From NCBI RefSeq assembly GCF_024703995.1, contig NZ_JAMXQV010000008.1, positions 186,001 to 250,000 on the forward strand: 64,000 nucleotides of DNA, written 5' to 3'. The notes below the pieces were generated by a model, which had not been told where the DNA came from, ran no database searches, and saw nothing but the letters and a program-made list of their open reading frames with translations. Origin of the DNA: Amycolatopsis iheyensis. Lineage in GTDB: Bacteria > Actinomycetota > Actinomycetes > Mycobacteriales > Pseudonocardiaceae. How positions within the stretch are numbered: position 1 is the first letter of the stretch; each line of letters begins with the position of its first letter. This document shows, one piece after another, positions 44,137 to 53,933 of the stretch. Made by a program: the position numbers and the translations under genes.

Positions 44137-45408
44137 TCAGCCCAGCAGGGCGTCCACGAAGGCACCGGGCTCGAAGGGCGCCAGGTCGTCCGGCCCCTCA
44201 CCCAGCCCGACGAGCTTCACCGGGACGCCCAGCTCCCGCTGCACCTGGAACACGATCCCGCCCTTGGCGGTCCCGTCCAGCTTCGTCAGCACGATGCCCG
44301 TCACGTCGATGACCTCGGCGAACACCCTCGCCTGCATCAGGCCGTTCTGGCCCGTCGTCGCGTCCAGGACCAGCAGGACCTCGTCCACCTTCGCCTGCTT
44401 CTCCACGACGCGCTTGACCTTGCCCAGCTCGTCCATCAGGCCCGTCTTCGTGTGGAGCCGGCCCGCCGTGTCGACCAGGACCGCGTCGACGCCCGTGTCC
44501 ACGCCGCGCTTGACCGCGTCGAACGCCACCGCCGCCGGGTCCGCGCCCTCCTTGCCGCGGACGACCTCCGCGCCCACGCGCTCGGCCCACGTCTGGAGCT
44601 GGTCGGCCGCCGCCGCGCGGAACGTGTCCGCCGCGCCCAGCACCACCGTCTTCTCCTGGGCCACCAGGACGCGGGCCAGCTTGCCCGTGGTCGTCGTCTT
44701 GCCCGTGCCGTTCACGCCCGCCACCAGGACCACCGCGGGCTGCTTCTTGCCGTCGACGATGTGCGGCAGCGCCCGCACCGCGCGCTCGCTGTCCGTGGAC
44801 AGCTGGGCCGTCAGGACCTCGTGCAGCACCTCGCGCGCCTCGGCCGACGACCGGATCGCGCGCCGGGACAGCTCGTCGCGCAGCCGCTCGACGATCTGGT
44901 TCGTCGTCGCCGCGCCCAGGTCGGCCATCAGCAGCGTGTCTTCGACGTCCTGCCAGGAGTCCTCGTCGAGGTCACCGGCGCCGAGCAGGCCCAGCAGGCT
45001 GGAGCCGAACACCGAACGCGACTTCGACAGCCGGCCACGCAGCCGCTCCATGCGCCCCGTCGCCGGTTCGATCTCCTCGACCACCGGGGTGGGCGCGGGC
45101 TCTTCGGGCAGCTTGACGTCGCGCACCGTGCGCTGCGCCGAATCGCGCGGCACGGCGGCGTCGTCGCCCACCGCGGGCTGGCCGTCGGTCTCCGGCCGGT
45201 CCTCGACCGGGTGCTCGGGCGCCTCGCCGCCGGGCGCGAGCGCGATCCCCCCGCTGGCCGCGTAGGAGCCGCCCTTCGGTTTCTCCTCGACCTCGCGCTG
45301 GGCGTCCAGGCTGATCCGGCGCTTGCGCGCGACCAGCAGGCCGGTCACCAGCAGGGCGACCAGCACGACGACGGCGATGACCACGAACAGGAACCAGGTG
45401 CTCGACAC
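44137..45408 (-). CDS. ftsY: Signal recognition particle receptor FtsY
   Basis: A 423-residue SRP-family GTPase that docks ribosome-SRP complexes at the membrane. An N-terminal membrane helix (FLFVVIAVVVLVALLVTGLLV) and an acidic linker precede the NG domain. GTPase motifs are GVNGTGKTTTTGKLA (G1), DTAGRLHTK (G3) and TKLDGTAKGG (G4/G5). The GTG start is used. In many actinomycetes ftsY directly follows smc; here three genes on the other strand lie between. Confidence 0.95.
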   Translation of the reverse strand: MSSTWFLFVVIAVVVLVALLVTGLLVARKRRISLDAQREVEEKPKGGSYAASGGIALAPGGEAPEHPVEDRPETDGQPAVGDDAAVPRDSAQRTVRDVKLPEEPAPTPVVEEIEPATGRMERLRGRLSKSRSVFGSSLLGLLGAGDLDEDSWQDVEDTLLMADLGAATTNQIVERLRDELSRRAIRSSAEAREVLHEVLTAQLSTDSERAVRALPHIVDGKKQPAVVLVAGVNGTGKTTTTGKLARVLVAQEKTVVLGAADTFRAAAADQLQTWAERVGAEVVRGKEGADPAAVAFDAVKRGVDTGVDAVLVDTAGRLHTKTGLMDELGKVKRVVEKQAKVDEVLLVLDATTGQNGLMQARVFAEVIDVTGIVLTKLDGTAKGGIVFQVQRELGVPVKLVGLGEGPDDLAPFEPGAFVDALLG

Positions 45409-45568
45409 GGACCCATCCTTTCATCCGCGCCGCGACGGCCGGGACACCCCGTCCGCACAGGCAATTCGTAACGACGTTGGTCCCGATTGGGGCAAGACTT
45501 CACCACGTGGGTTGCGCCACCCCCTGGGCTGCACTAAACCCCTCCGGATGGGGACGCACAGTGTGACC

Positions 45569-45613
45569 CGGGGCTTCGCCCCGAGCCGGGGGCTCCGCCA
45601 CCCGGACCCCCGG
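45569..45613. repeat. Pair of GC hairpins in the ftsY-anmK divergent region
   Basis: CGGGGC-TTC-GCCCCG (45569-45583) and CCGGGGG/CCCCCGG (45586-45592/45607-45613, 14-nt loop) lie just upstream of anmK. They resemble extragenic GGGGCTTCGCCCC repeats frequent in actinomycetes. They could affect the anmK leader. The rest of the 223-nt region shows nothing else definite. Confidence 0.5.
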
Positions 45614-45631
45614 GAAAGCCATGGGTTCCGG

Positions 45632-46804
45632 GTGATCGGGCTGATATCGGGCACGTCGGTCGACGGCATCGACGTGGCCGCCGCCGACCTGCACGCGGAG
45701 GACGACACGGTCGTCCTGACACCGCTTGGCGAGCTCGAAATCCCCTATCCCGAACCCCTGCGCGAGAGCCTGCTCGCCGCGCTGCCGCCGAACCCGTGCA
45801 CCGCCGGCGAGCTGACCCGCCTGGACACCGGCGTCGGCCAGGCGTTCGCCGAAGCGGCCGCGCGCGGCGTCGACGAGCTGGGCGGGGCGGACCTCGTCGC
45901 GTCGCTGGGCCAGACGGTGTTCCACTGGGTCGAAGACGGCGAAGCCCGCGGCACGCTGCAGCTCGGCCAGCCCGCCTGGATCGCCGAGCGCACCGGGCTG
46001 CCGGTGCTCGCCGACCTGCGCGCCCGCGACGTCGCCGCCGGCGGCCACGGCGCTCCCCTGGCCGGCACGCTCGACCAGCTGTGGCTGCGTGGCCTCGCCG
46101 AGGACACCGGCCGGCCGGTCGCCGCGCTCAACCTCGGCGGGATCGCGAACATCACCGTCGTCACCGCGGGCGAGCCGGCGCTCGCCTACGACACCGGGCC
46201 CGCCAACGCGCTGCTCGACCTCGCCGCGCACCGCGTCACCGGGGGCCGCAGCGACGTCGACGGGCGGCTCGCGCTCAGCGGGTCGGTGCGCTCCGACCTG
46301 CTCCTGCGGCTGCTCGCCGACCCGTACTTCGCCGCCGCGCCACCGAAGTCCACCGGCAAGGAGCACTTCAACGCGCCCTACCTCGACGCCGCGCTGCGCG
46401 ACCTGCCGCCGGTCGACCCCGGTGACCTGCTGGCGACGCTGACCGAGCTCACCGCGGTGACCGTCGCCGACCAGTGCCTGCGCCACGGCGTCACGACGGT
46501 CATCGCCTCCGGCGGCGGCGTCGCGAACCCGGCCGTGATGGCGGCACTGGCGAAGAACCTGCCCTCGGCGGTGCTCAAGACCAGCGACGACCTCGGCCTG
46601 CCCGGCGCCGGCAAGGAGGCGTACCTGACCGCGCTGCTCGGCTGGCTCACCTGGTGCGGCGTGCCCGGTTCGGTGCCGTCCGCGACCGGCGCCCGCGGGC
46701 CGCGCCTGCTCGGCGCGCTCGTCCCCGGCGCCGGCCCCCTGATCCTTCCCGCCCCGCTGGGGGGCACCGTGACGCGGTTGCGAGTCTCGGAGAAGGCCGG
46801 ATGA
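45632..46804 (+). CDS. anmK: Anhydro-N-acetylmuramic acid kinase
   Basis: A 390-residue sugar kinase that hydrolyses and phosphorylates 1,6-anhydroMurNAc to MurNAc-6-phosphate in cell-wall recycling. The family start IGLISGTSVDGID is immediately after the GTG at 45632, which sets the start; longer frames run through a GC hairpin. Other motifs are LNLGGIANIT, YDTGPANALLDL and GKEAYLTALLGWL. It lies 15 nt before a symporter gene, which may supply its sugar. Confidence 0.92.
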   Translation: MIGLISGTSVDGIDVAAADLHAEDDTVVLTPLGELEIPYPEPLRESLLAALPPNPCTAGELTRLDTGVGQAFAEAAARGVDELGGADLVASLGQTVFHWVEDGEARGTLQLGQPAWIAERTGLPVLADLRARDVAAGGHGAPLAGTLDQLWLRGLAEDTGRPVAALNLGGIANITVVTAGEPALAYDTGPANALLDLAAHRVTGGRSDVDGRLALSGSVRSDLLLRLLADPYFAAAPPKSTGKEHFNAPYLDAALRDLPPVDPGDLLATLTELTAVTVADQCLRHGVTTVIASGGGVANPAVMAALAKNLPSAVLKTSDDLGLPGAGKEAYLTALLGWLTWCGVPGSVPSATGARGPRLLGALVPGAGPLILPAPLGGTVTRLRVSEKAG

Positions 46805-46819
46805 ATGTAGGAGAAGTCC

Positions 46820-48388
46820 ATGCGCGGTGTTGACCTCGCGATCATCGTGGTCTACCTGGCGGCGATGCCGCTGATAGGCGTGCTCGTCGGCCGGAAGCAA
46901 CGGTCGGCGGCCGACTACTTCGTCGGCGAGCGCAGCCTCCCCTGGGGTGCGGTGATGTTGTCCGTGGTGGCCACGGAGACCTCGACGCTCACCGTGATCA
47001 GCACGCCGGGGCTGGTCTTCGGCAACGCGTTCCTGTTCCTGCAGCTGGCTTTCGGCTACATCATCGGCCGCGTCATCGCCGCGTTCGTGCTGCTGCCGCG
47101 GTACTTCCGCGGCAACCTCGTGAGCGCGTACGCGTTCCTGGGCAAGCGGTTCGGGTCCGGGCTGCAGGGCACGGCCTCGGTGACGTTCGTGATCACCCGG
47201 CTGCTCGCCGAGGGGGTGCGCCTGTTCGCCGGCGCGATCCCGATCAAGGTGATCCTGGGGCACTACAACATCCACCTGGACTACTGGGTGATCGTGGTGA
47301 TCCTGACCGCGCTGACGCTGATCTACGCCTACATCGGCGGGATCAAGGCGGTCGTCTGGGTCGACGTCATCCAGCTGTCGCTCTACCTCGGCGGCGCGGC
47401 GGTCGCGGCGATCGTGCTGCTCAACAAGCTGCCGGGCGACTGGATGACCCAGGCGTCCGACGACGGCAAGTTCATGCTCGTCGACTTCACGAAGAACCTG
47501 CTGACCAGCCCGTACGCGTTCGTGACGGCGGTGCTCGGCGGCGCGGCGCTGTCGATGGCCTCGCACGGCGCGGACCAGCTGATCGCGCAGCGGCTGATGG
47601 CCACGCGCAGCCTGCGCGACGGCCAGAAGGCGCTCATCGGCAGCGGCATCATCGTCACCATCCAGTTCGCGCTGTTCCTGCTGGTCGGGGCGATGCTGTG
47701 GGTGTTCAACGGCCGCAAGTCGGTGGCGCAGCTCGGCCTGCAGAGCCCGGACGACGTGTTCTCCCGGTTCATCATCGACGACCTGCCGGTCGGCGTGTCG
47801 GGCCTGCTCATCGCGGGCGTGCTCGCTTCCACCATGGGCGCATTGGCGTCGGCGCTCAACGCGCTTTCGACGTCGACCGTGGCCGACCTCTACCAGCGCT
47901 TCACCAAGCGCGCGCCGGAGGATTCGAAGCTGCTCAAGCACGGTCGCATGTGGACACTGATCTGGGCGGTCGTGTTCGCGCTCTTCGCGTCGCTGTTCTC
48001 CACCACGAAGAACTCGGTCATCGAGCTGGGCCTGGCGATCACCGGGTACACCTACGGCGCGCTGCTCGGCGCGTTCGTGCTCGGCCTGGTGATCAAGAAG
48101 GCCCGCCAGCTGGACGCGATCATCGCGTTCGTCGCGACGGTCGTGGTGATGGCGTTCGTCATCCTCGGGCTGAAGTTCAGCGCGAAGACCGGCGGGCTCA
48201 TCGGCATCGACTTCTCGAAGGCGGCCGGGGACAAGGTGGCGCTGGCGTACCCGTGGTACACGCTGCTCGGCGTGGTGATCACGCTGGTCGTCGGCGGGTT
48301 GCTGTCGCTGCGGCACCGCACGCCGGACCCGAAGGCGGCCGAGGCCGAAGCCGCCGGCGAAGCGGAAGCGGAGGTCCCCGCCGCCTGA
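46820..48388 (+). CDS. Sodium:solute symporter (SSS family)
   Basis: A 522-residue transporter with about 13 membrane helices. SSS signatures include RKQRSAADYFVGERSLPWG near the start, FGYIIGRVIAAFVLLPRYF, and GVLASTMGALASALNALSTSTVADLYQRF for the sodium site. Pairing with anmK suggests uptake of an amino sugar or muropeptide fragment; this is inference. A strong terminator follows after 13 nt. The C-terminus is unusually acidic, with repeated Glu-Ala. Confidence 0.85.
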   Translation: MRGVDLAIIVVYLAAMPLIGVLVGRKQRSAADYFVGERSLPWGAVMLSVVATETSTLTVISTPGLVFGNAFLFLQLAFGYIIGRVIAAFVLLPRYFRGNLVSAYAFLGKRFGSGLQGTASVTFVITRLLAEGVRLFAGAIPIKVILGHYNIHLDYWVIVVILTALTLIYAYIGGIKAVVWVDVIQLSLYLGGAAVAAIVLLNKLPGDWMTQASDDGKFMLVDFTKNLLTSPYAFVTAVLGGAALSMASHGADQLIAQRLMATRSLRDGQKALIGSGIIVTIQFALFLLVGAMLWVFNGRKSVAQLGLQSPDDVFSRFIIDDLPVGVSGLLIAGVLASTMGALASALNALSTSTVADLYQRFTKRAPEDSKLLKHGRMWTLIWAVVFALFASLFSTTKNSVIELGLAITGYTYGALLGAFVLGLVIKKARQLDAIIAFVATVVVMAFVILGLKFSAKTGGLIGIDFSKAAGDKVALAYPWYTLLGVVITLVVGGLLSLRHRTPDPKAAEAEAAGEAEAEVPAA

Positions 48389-48401
48389 TTCTTCTGAACC
48401 G

Positions 48402-48445
48402 TTCCCGGCGGGCTCCCGTGTCGTCTTGCGGGAGCCCGCCGGGAA
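48402..48445 (+). terminator. 17-bp terminator hairpin after the symporter
   Basis: TTCCCGGCGGGCTCCCG (48402-48418) pairs perfectly with 48429-48445 over a 10-nt loop. It closes the anmK-symporter transcript. Confidence 0.78.
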
Positions 48446-48473
48446 GCGGCGGGAGGATTTCGAAGGTGGGTTC

Positions 48474-48974
48474 ATGAACCGGATGACGGTGGCGCTCGCG
48501 GTCGGCGCCCTGCTGGTCGGCGGCGCGGCGACGGCTTCGGCCAGCCCGGCGCCCGCGAAGGTGCCGGACGCGATCAAGGTCCCGGCCGGAAACCGCGCGC
48601 TGGCTTCGTACGCCGCCGAAGGCGTGCAGATCTACGGGTGCACGGCCGGGGCCTGGACGCTGATCCAGCCCGCGGCGGTGCTGTCCAGACACGGCAAGCC
48701 GGTGGCACTGCACAGCAAGGGCCCGGTCTGGACGTCCATTGTGGACGGAAGCACGGTCGGCGCGGCGGCGGCCGCTTCTTCGCCGCGCGAAGGCGCGATC
48801 CCGCAGCTGCTGCTCAAGGCGAACCTGAACACCGGCGACGGGATCTTCGGCAAGGTGACGTACGTCCAGCGGCTGAACACGCGGGGCGGGGTAGCTCCGG
48901 CCGGGACCTGCGCGGACGGCGCGCAGACCGCGGTCCGCTACTCGGCCGACTACACGTTCTGGGTCGCCGGCTAG
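48474..48974 (+). CDS. Secreted DUF3455 protein
   Basis: A 166-residue exported protein. A signal peptide (MTVALAVGALLVGGAATASA) precedes a beta-rich domain with VQIYGCTAG, GPVWTSIVDGSTV, GIFGKVTYVQRLNTRGG and YSADYTFWV, the pattern of DUF3455, of unknown function. Two cysteines may form a disulfide. ATG 48474 follows GAAGGTGGG. It is a single-gene unit between a terminator and the copy-2 palindromic element. Confidence 0.8.
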   Translation: MNRMTVALAVGALLVGGAATASASPAPAKVPDAIKVPAGNRALASYAAEGVQIYGCTAGAWTLIQPAAVLSRHGKPVALHSKGPVWTSIVDGSTVGAAAAASSPREGAIPQLLLKANLNTGDGIFGKVTYVQRLNTRGGVAPAGTCADGAQTAVRYSADYTFWVAG

Positions 48975-48975
48975 C

Positions 48976-49064
48976 AAGCGCCCCAATGTGGCCTTGGTTG
49001 CGTCTGACGCACCCAATGTGGCCTTCGGTGCGTCAGACGCACCGAAGGCCACATTGGGGCGCTT
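48976..49064. repeat. Dispersed double-palindrome element, copy 2
   Basis: The same 89-nt design as copy 1, starting 2 nt after the DUF3455 stop and ending 4 nt before the convergent smc stop. It differs from copy 1 only in the central base of the two inner hairpins (T then A instead of A then T). Confidence 0.85.
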
Positions 49065-49067
49065 GGG

Positions 49068-52000
49068 TCAGCTGACCGGGACCGGCTCTTCCTCCGCCGT
49101 GCGCAGGCGCTGCGAGATCACCTTCGTGATGCCGTCGCCCTGCATGCTCACGCCGTAGAGCGCGTCCGCGATCTCCATCGTCGGCTTCTGGTGGGTGATG
49201 ATGATCAGCTGCGACGAGTCGCGCAGCTGCTCCAGCAGCCCGATGAGCCGGCGCATGTTGGTGTCGTCCAGCGCCGCCTCGACCTCGTCCATCACGTAGA
49301 AGGGTGAGGGGCGGGCGCGGAAGATCGCGACCAGCATGCCCACCGCGACCAGCGACTTCTCGCCACCCGACAGCAGTGAAAGCCGCTTGACCTTCTTGCC
49401 CGGCGGGCGCGCTTCGACGTCGACGCCGGTGGAGAGCAGGTCGTCCGGCTCGGTGAGGACCATCCGGCCCTCACCGCCCGGGAAGAGGACGCCGAACACC
49501 GTCTCGAACTCGCGCGCCACGTCCGCGTAGGCGCCGGCGAAGACCTCGAGGATCTTCTCGTCGACCTGCTTGATGACCGCTTCGAGGTCCTTGCGGGTGT
49601 CCTTGAGGTCTTCCAGCTGCGTGGAGAGGAACTTGTACCGCTCCTCCAGCGCCGCGAACTCCTCCAGGGCCAGCGGGTTCACCTTGCCCAGCAACGACAG
49701 GTCCTTCTCGGCGCGCTTGGCGCGGCGGGCCTGCGTGTCGCGGTCGTAGGGCATCGGCGGCGGCGGGGTGACGTCCTCGCCGCGGTCCTTGGCCGCCTCG
49801 TACTCGGCCAGCTCGCCCGCGCTCGGCGGGACCGGGACGTCCGGGCCGTACTCCTGCACCAGGTCGGTGAGGCCGATGCCGAAGTCCTCGGCGATCTTCG
49901 CTTCCAAGGTCTCCAGCCGCAGCCGCTGCTCGGCGCGCAGCACCTCGTCGCGGTGGACGGCGTCGGTCAGCTTCTCCAGCTCGCCGGTCAGCTCGCGGAC
50001 CTTGGCGCGGACGCCGGTCAGCGCCTGCTCGCGGCTCTGGCGGCGGGCCTGGACCTGGTCGCGTTCGGTGGCCGCGCGCTGCACCGAGTGCTCGATGCGT
50101 TCGAGGGCGAGCTCGCCGCCGTTGACGACGGCGTTGGCGATCTCGGCGCCGCGCTTGCGGGCCGCGGCCGCGCGCTCGGCGCGTTCACGGGCCTGCTGCT
50201 CGGCGTGCGCGGCGCGGCGGAGCCCTTCGGCCTTGCCCGCGATGCCGCGGGCCCGCTCCTCGGAGGTGCGCTGCGCGAGCCGCGCCTCCATCTCTTCCTG
50301 CCGGACGACGGCCAACTCTTCGACCGCGGCGTCGCGCTCGGCGGTGTCCGGGTCGTCTTCGACGGGCTGCTCGGCGACGGCGGCGAGCCGTTCCTCCAAC
50401 TCGGCGAGCTGGGCCAAGGCCTGCTCGCGGCTCTGCTCGACCTTCGCGCGCTGCCCGGTGAAGCGTTCGACCTCGGCCTGGGCCTGACGGGCCGCCTGCT
50501 GCAGCCGGTTGAGCCGCTCCGACGAGCGGGCCTTGCGGACCTTCGCGTCCCCGAGGGCGTCCTTGGCCTGCGAGACCTCTTCGCGACGCGCTTGCTGCTC
50601 GGCGCGGGCGCCTTCCAGCTCGGCCGTGTAGCGCTCCAGCGAGCGCTCGGCCGTGCGCAGCCGCTCCCCCGCTTCGTCGACGGCCGCCTGGACTTCGATG
50701 ACGCTCTCGCGCTTGCCCGAGCCACCGATCGCCCAGCGGGCGCCGAAGACGTCGCCTTCGGCGGTGACCGCGCGGACCTCCGGGTGCACCGCGACGAGGT
50801 GCCGCGCCGACTCGAGGTCGCGGACCAGGGCCAGCTTGTCGAGGGCCTGCTCGACGGCGGGCCGCAGCTGCGCCGGCGCCGTGACGACCTCGCGGGCCCA
50901 GCGCGCGCCTTCCGGCAGCGCCGGCCAGCCGTAGGTGTCCACAGTGGAGTCAGGCCCGCCGAGCAGGATGCCCGCCCGCCCGGAGTCGGTGTCCTTCAGG
51001 TACTTCAACGCGCGCAGGGCGTCTTCGCCGCCGGTGACCGCGACCGCGTCGGCGACCGGGCCGAGCGCCGCGGCCAGCGCGACCTCGTGACCCGGCTCGA
51101 CGGTGAGCAGCGCGGCGACCGAGCCGAGCAGGCCCGGCAGCTCGTGGGACGCGCCGAGCAGCGCGCCCGCGCCGTCCTTGCGCTTGAGGCCCATCGACAG
51201 CGCCTCGACACGTGCCTTCTCCGACGCGATCTCACGCTCGGCGGCGCGCTCGGCCTTCACCAGCTCTTCGACGCGGGCCTTGGCCGCGTTGTTGGCCTCG
51301 ACCGCGCGGTCGTGGCGATCCATCAGGCCGGCGTCGTCGGACTCCTCCGCGCCGCCCTCGGCCTTGGCCATTTCCAGCTCTTCGACGGCGATCTCGGCGC
51401 GCTCGGCGGACTCCTCGAGAGAGACGCTGAGCCGGTCGATCTCGTCGGAGGTGGCGCCGTTCTTGCTGCGCAGCGCCTCGACCTGGCCGGTCAGCTTGGC
51501 CATGCCCTCGCGGCGGTCGGCGATGGCGCGGACGGCGGCCCAGTGCGCGCGCTCGGCGGCCTGAACGCGCTGTTCGAGGTCTTCGCGCCGCAGCACGGTC
51601 TGGGCCAGCAGCTCCCGGGCCTCCATGACGGCCTCGTTGAGCTCTTCCTCCTGCTCGGCGACGCGCTCGGCCTCTTCGAGCAGCTCCTCGGGGTCACGGC
51701 CGCCGGTGTGCGCGGCGACGTCGGCGGAGAGGTGCCGCTGCCGCTCGATCGCGAGCCGGACGGTGCCGCGCAGGCGCTCGGCCAGCGCCGAGAGCTTGTA
51801 CCAGGTCTCCTGGGCGGTCTGCAGCAGCGGCGCGTCCTCGGCGAGCGAGGCCTCCAGCTCGGCTTCCTCGGCGGAGACGAGCTCCAGGTGCTGCTCGACC
51901 TCGGCGCGGCGCTGGCGGGCGGTCTTCTCGTCGGCTTCGTCGCGCTCGATCGTGGTCCGCTGGGTGACCAGGTCGTCGGCGAGCAGGCGCAGGCGGGAGT

Positions 52001-52670
52001 CGCGCAGCTCGGACTGCACGGACTGGGCCTTGCGGGCGATCTCGGCCTGCTTGCCCAGCGGCTTGAGCTGGCGGCGCAGCTCGGTGGTGAGGTCGCCGAG
52101 GCGGTCGAGGTTGCCCTGCATGTTGGCCAGCTTGCGCAGGGTCTGTTCCTTGCGCTTGCGGTGCTTGAGGACGCCGGCGGCCTCTTCGATGAAGGCGCGG
52201 CGCTCTTCGGGCTTGGACTCGAGGATCGCCGAGAGCTGGCCCTGCCCGACGATGACGTGCATCTCGCGGCCGATGCCGGAGTCGGAGAGGAGCTCCTGGA
52301 CGTCCATCAGGCGGCAGCGGTCGCCGTTGATCTCGTACTCGCTCGCGCCGTCGCGGAACATCCGGCGGGTGATCGACACCTCGGCGTACTCGATGGGGAG
52401 CGCGCCGTCGGCGTTGTCGATGGTGAGGGTGACCTCGGCGCGGCCGAGCGGGGCGCGGCCCGCGGTGCCGGCGAAGATGACGTCTTCCATCTTGCCGCCG
52501 CGCAGGTCCTTGGCGCCCTGGGTGCCCATGACCCAGCGCAGCGCGTCCAGCACGTTCGACTTGCCGGAGCCGTTCGGCCCGACCACGCAGGTGATGCCGG
52601 GTTCGAAGCGCAGCGTGGTGGCCGAGGCGAAGGACTTGAAGCCCTTGAGCGTCAGGCTTTTCAGGTGCAC
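49068..52670 (-). CDS. smc: Chromosome partition protein SMC
   Basis: A 1200-residue ATPase of the condensin class, compacting and segregating the chromosome with ScpA and ScpB. Walker A GPNGSGKSN is at 31-39; two long coiled coils flank a hinge near residues 510-680 (GLLGSVAALLTVEPGHEVALAAALG). The C-terminal head has the signature LSGGEKSL near 1100 and Walker B FYVMDEVEAALDD near 1123. The GTG start at 52670 gives the canonical MHLKSLTLKGFKSFA. It follows acylphosphatase by about 170 nt. Confidence 0.96.
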   Translation of the reverse strand: MHLKSLTLKGFKSFASATTLRFEPGITCVVGPNGSGKSNVLDALRWVMGTQGAKDLRGGKMEDVIFAGTAGRAPLGRAEVTLTIDNADGALPIEYAEVSITRRMFRDGASEYEINGDRCRLMDVQELLSDSGIGREMHVIVGQGQLSAILESKPEERRAFIEEAAGVLKHRKRKEQTLRKLANMQGNLDRLGDLTTELRRQLKPLGKQAEIARKAQSVQSELRDSRLRLLADDLVTQRTTIERDEADEKTARQRRAEVEQHLELVSAEEAELEASLAEDAPLLQTAQETWYKLSALAERLRGTVRLAIERQRHLSADVAAHTGGRDPEELLEEAERVAEQEEELNEAVMEARELLAQTVLRREDLEQRVQAAERAHWAAVRAIADRREGMAKLTGQVEALRSKNGATSDEIDRLSVSLEESAERAEIAVEELEMAKAEGGAEESDDAGLMDRHDRAVEANNAAKARVEELVKAERAAEREIASEKARVEALSMGLKRKDGAGALLGASHELPGLLGSVAALLTVEPGHEVALAAALGPVADAVAVTGGEDALRALKYLKDTDSGRAGILLGGPDSTVDTYGWPALPEGARWAREVVTAPAQLRPAVEQALDKLALVRDLESARHLVAVHPEVRAVTAEGDVFGARWAIGGSGKRESVIEVQAAVDEAGERLRTAERSLERYTAELEGARAEQQARREEVSQAKDALGDAKVRKARSSERLNRLQQAARQAQAEVERFTGQRAKVEQSREQALAQLAELEERLAAVAEQPVEDDPDTAERDAAVEELAVVRQEEMEARLAQRTSEERARGIAGKAEGLRRAAHAEQQARERAERAAAARKRGAEIANAVVNGGELALERIEHSVQRAATERDQVQARRQSREQALTGVRAKVRELTGELEKLTDAVHRDEVLRAEQRLRLETLEAKIAEDFGIGLTDLVQEYGPDVPVPPSAGELAEYEAAKDRGEDVTPPPPMPYDRDTQARRAKRAEKDLSLLGKVNPLALEEFAALEERYKFLSTQLEDLKDTRKDLEAVIKQVDEKILEVFAGAYADVAREFETVFGVLFPGGEGRMVLTEPDDLLSTGVDVEARPPGKKVKRLSLLSGGEKSLVAVGMLVAIFRARPSPFYVMDEVEAALDDTNMRRLIGLLEQLRDSSQLIIITHQKPTMEIADALYGVSMQGDGITKVISQRLRTAEEEPVPVS

Positions 52671-52839
52671 GTGGTGCTGACCCCTCTGGCCGCGATTACT
52701 GGCGAATCAATCGTCCCAGGCTACCTGGGGGTGCCCGGAGGCCGCCGGACGCGCCCCCTCCTCGGCGCGCCCTAGCACATCGTTCGAGGTCTCAGCAACC
52801 TCATGAACCACACCGGCCCCGGAAGTACCAAGGTCCGCA

Positions 52840-53127
52840 TCAGCGTTCGAGGAAGCCGCCGAGTCCCCCTTTCGGGTCGGACCAGCGCTCGACGACGCTC
52901 TCCACACTTCCGGGTGATTCTCCGGACCGCAGGGCGGCGAGCAACCGCTCACAGTGGTCTCGATCACCCTCCGCTATGACCTCGACACGCCCGTCCGGCA
53001 TGTTGCGGGCACTGCCCACCAGCCCCAGTTCGAGCGCCCGGCTCCGGGTCCACCAGCGGAAACCGACACCCTGGACGCGACCGCGCACCCACGCCGTCAA
53101 CCGGGTGTTCGTTTGTCCCTCACTCAC
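52840..53127 (-). CDS. acyP: Acylphosphatase
   Basis: A 95-residue ferredoxin-fold enzyme hydrolysing acyl phosphates. It has the phosphate loop VRGRVQGVGFRWW with the catalytic Arg and the catalytic Asn in SARNMPDGRVEV. GTG 53127 is preferred because AAAGGA lies 7 nt upstream; a GTG at 53148 would add seven residues. Its place before smc is a conserved actinomycete order. Confidence 0.9.
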   Translation of the reverse strand: MSEGQTNTRLTAWVRGRVQGVGFRWWTRSRALELGLVGSARNMPDGRVEVIAEGDRDHCERLLAALRSGESPGSVESVVERWSDPKGGLGGFLER

Positions 53128-53313
53128 GCTTTCATCCTTTCCGGACACTTCGACTGCGCACAGTGATCACGCAGGCTCACTACCTGGGCGAATGCGGCAC
53201 CGACGGTGATAACCTCGCCGCCGAGGTCGCCCTCCCGGGTTCCCCCGCCCGGGAACGCAGTGATCGATTCACGGCCTCGACCGCGCCTCTCCCGAACCCC
53301 CGAGGAGCCTGCA

Positions 53314-53922
53314 ATGTCCCGCCCCGACGGGCCGCACGTGACCAGGGTCGACACCGCCCCGCCGAAGAGCAGCAAACCGAACCGCACCGGGTACGTCGTG
53401 CTCGGGGTCGCCGGCCTGGTGGTCGCGACCGCGTTCGCCGCGGTCGCCGAGCTCGCCGGCCCGGACCCCGCCAGCACCGCGGGCGGCACCGGGGGCACCG
53501 GCGGCCAGGGCACCTCGCAGGCCGGCCTGCAGACGGTGCCGAACACCCCGTCGTCCAACGGCCCCTCGACGGTCGGCGCCCCGACCTCGGGATCGACGTC
53601 GGCGGCGCCCTCGACCGCGCCGAGCACGGTCGTGTCGATCAGCCCGGACGGCAAGACCACGACAACGGTGGTCACCCACGCCGACCCGCCCCCGCCGCCC
53701 CGCGACGACACGGGCAACCCGCCACCGCAGTCGACCACGCCGAAGCCGCCGGCGAGCACGACGCCGAAGCCGCCGACGTCGACGACTCCCCCGCCGAGCA
53801 CGACGCCCGAGCCGCCGACCTCGACCACGCCGAGCGGCGGCGGGACGAGCACCGCGGGCTCGCCGTCGCCGACCACGACGGGCACGACCGGCTCGACCGG
53901 GAGCCCGACGCACGCCCAGTAA
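53314..53922 (+). CDS. Membrane-anchored Pro/Thr/Ser-rich protein
   Basis: 202 residues: a short cytoplasmic head, one membrane helix (YVVLGVAGLVVATAFAAVAEL, residues 28-48), then about 150 residues of low-complexity Gly, Thr, Ser and Pro with repeats such as STTPKPPASTTPKPPTSTT. This looks like a cell-wall-spanning stalk that may be O-glycosylated. GAGGAG precedes the ATG at 53314. The function is unknown. Confidence 0.72.
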   Translation: MSRPDGPHVTRVDTAPPKSSKPNRTGYVVLGVAGLVVATAFAAVAELAGPDPASTAGGTGGTGGQGTSQAGLQTVPNTPSSNGPSTVGAPTSGSTSAAPSTAPSTVVSISPDGKTTTTVVTHADPPPPPRDDTGNPPPQSTTPKPPASTTPKPPTSTTPPPSTTPEPPTSTTPSGGGTSTAGSPSPTTTGTTGSTGSPTHAQ

Positions 53923-53933
53923 GCCTGACCCCG

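Noticed and set aside
52707..52967. 86-residue ORF on the minus strand overlapping acylphosphatase
   Set aside because: It is in a different frame from the certain acyP gene, has no motif, and its composition is that of a frame shadow.
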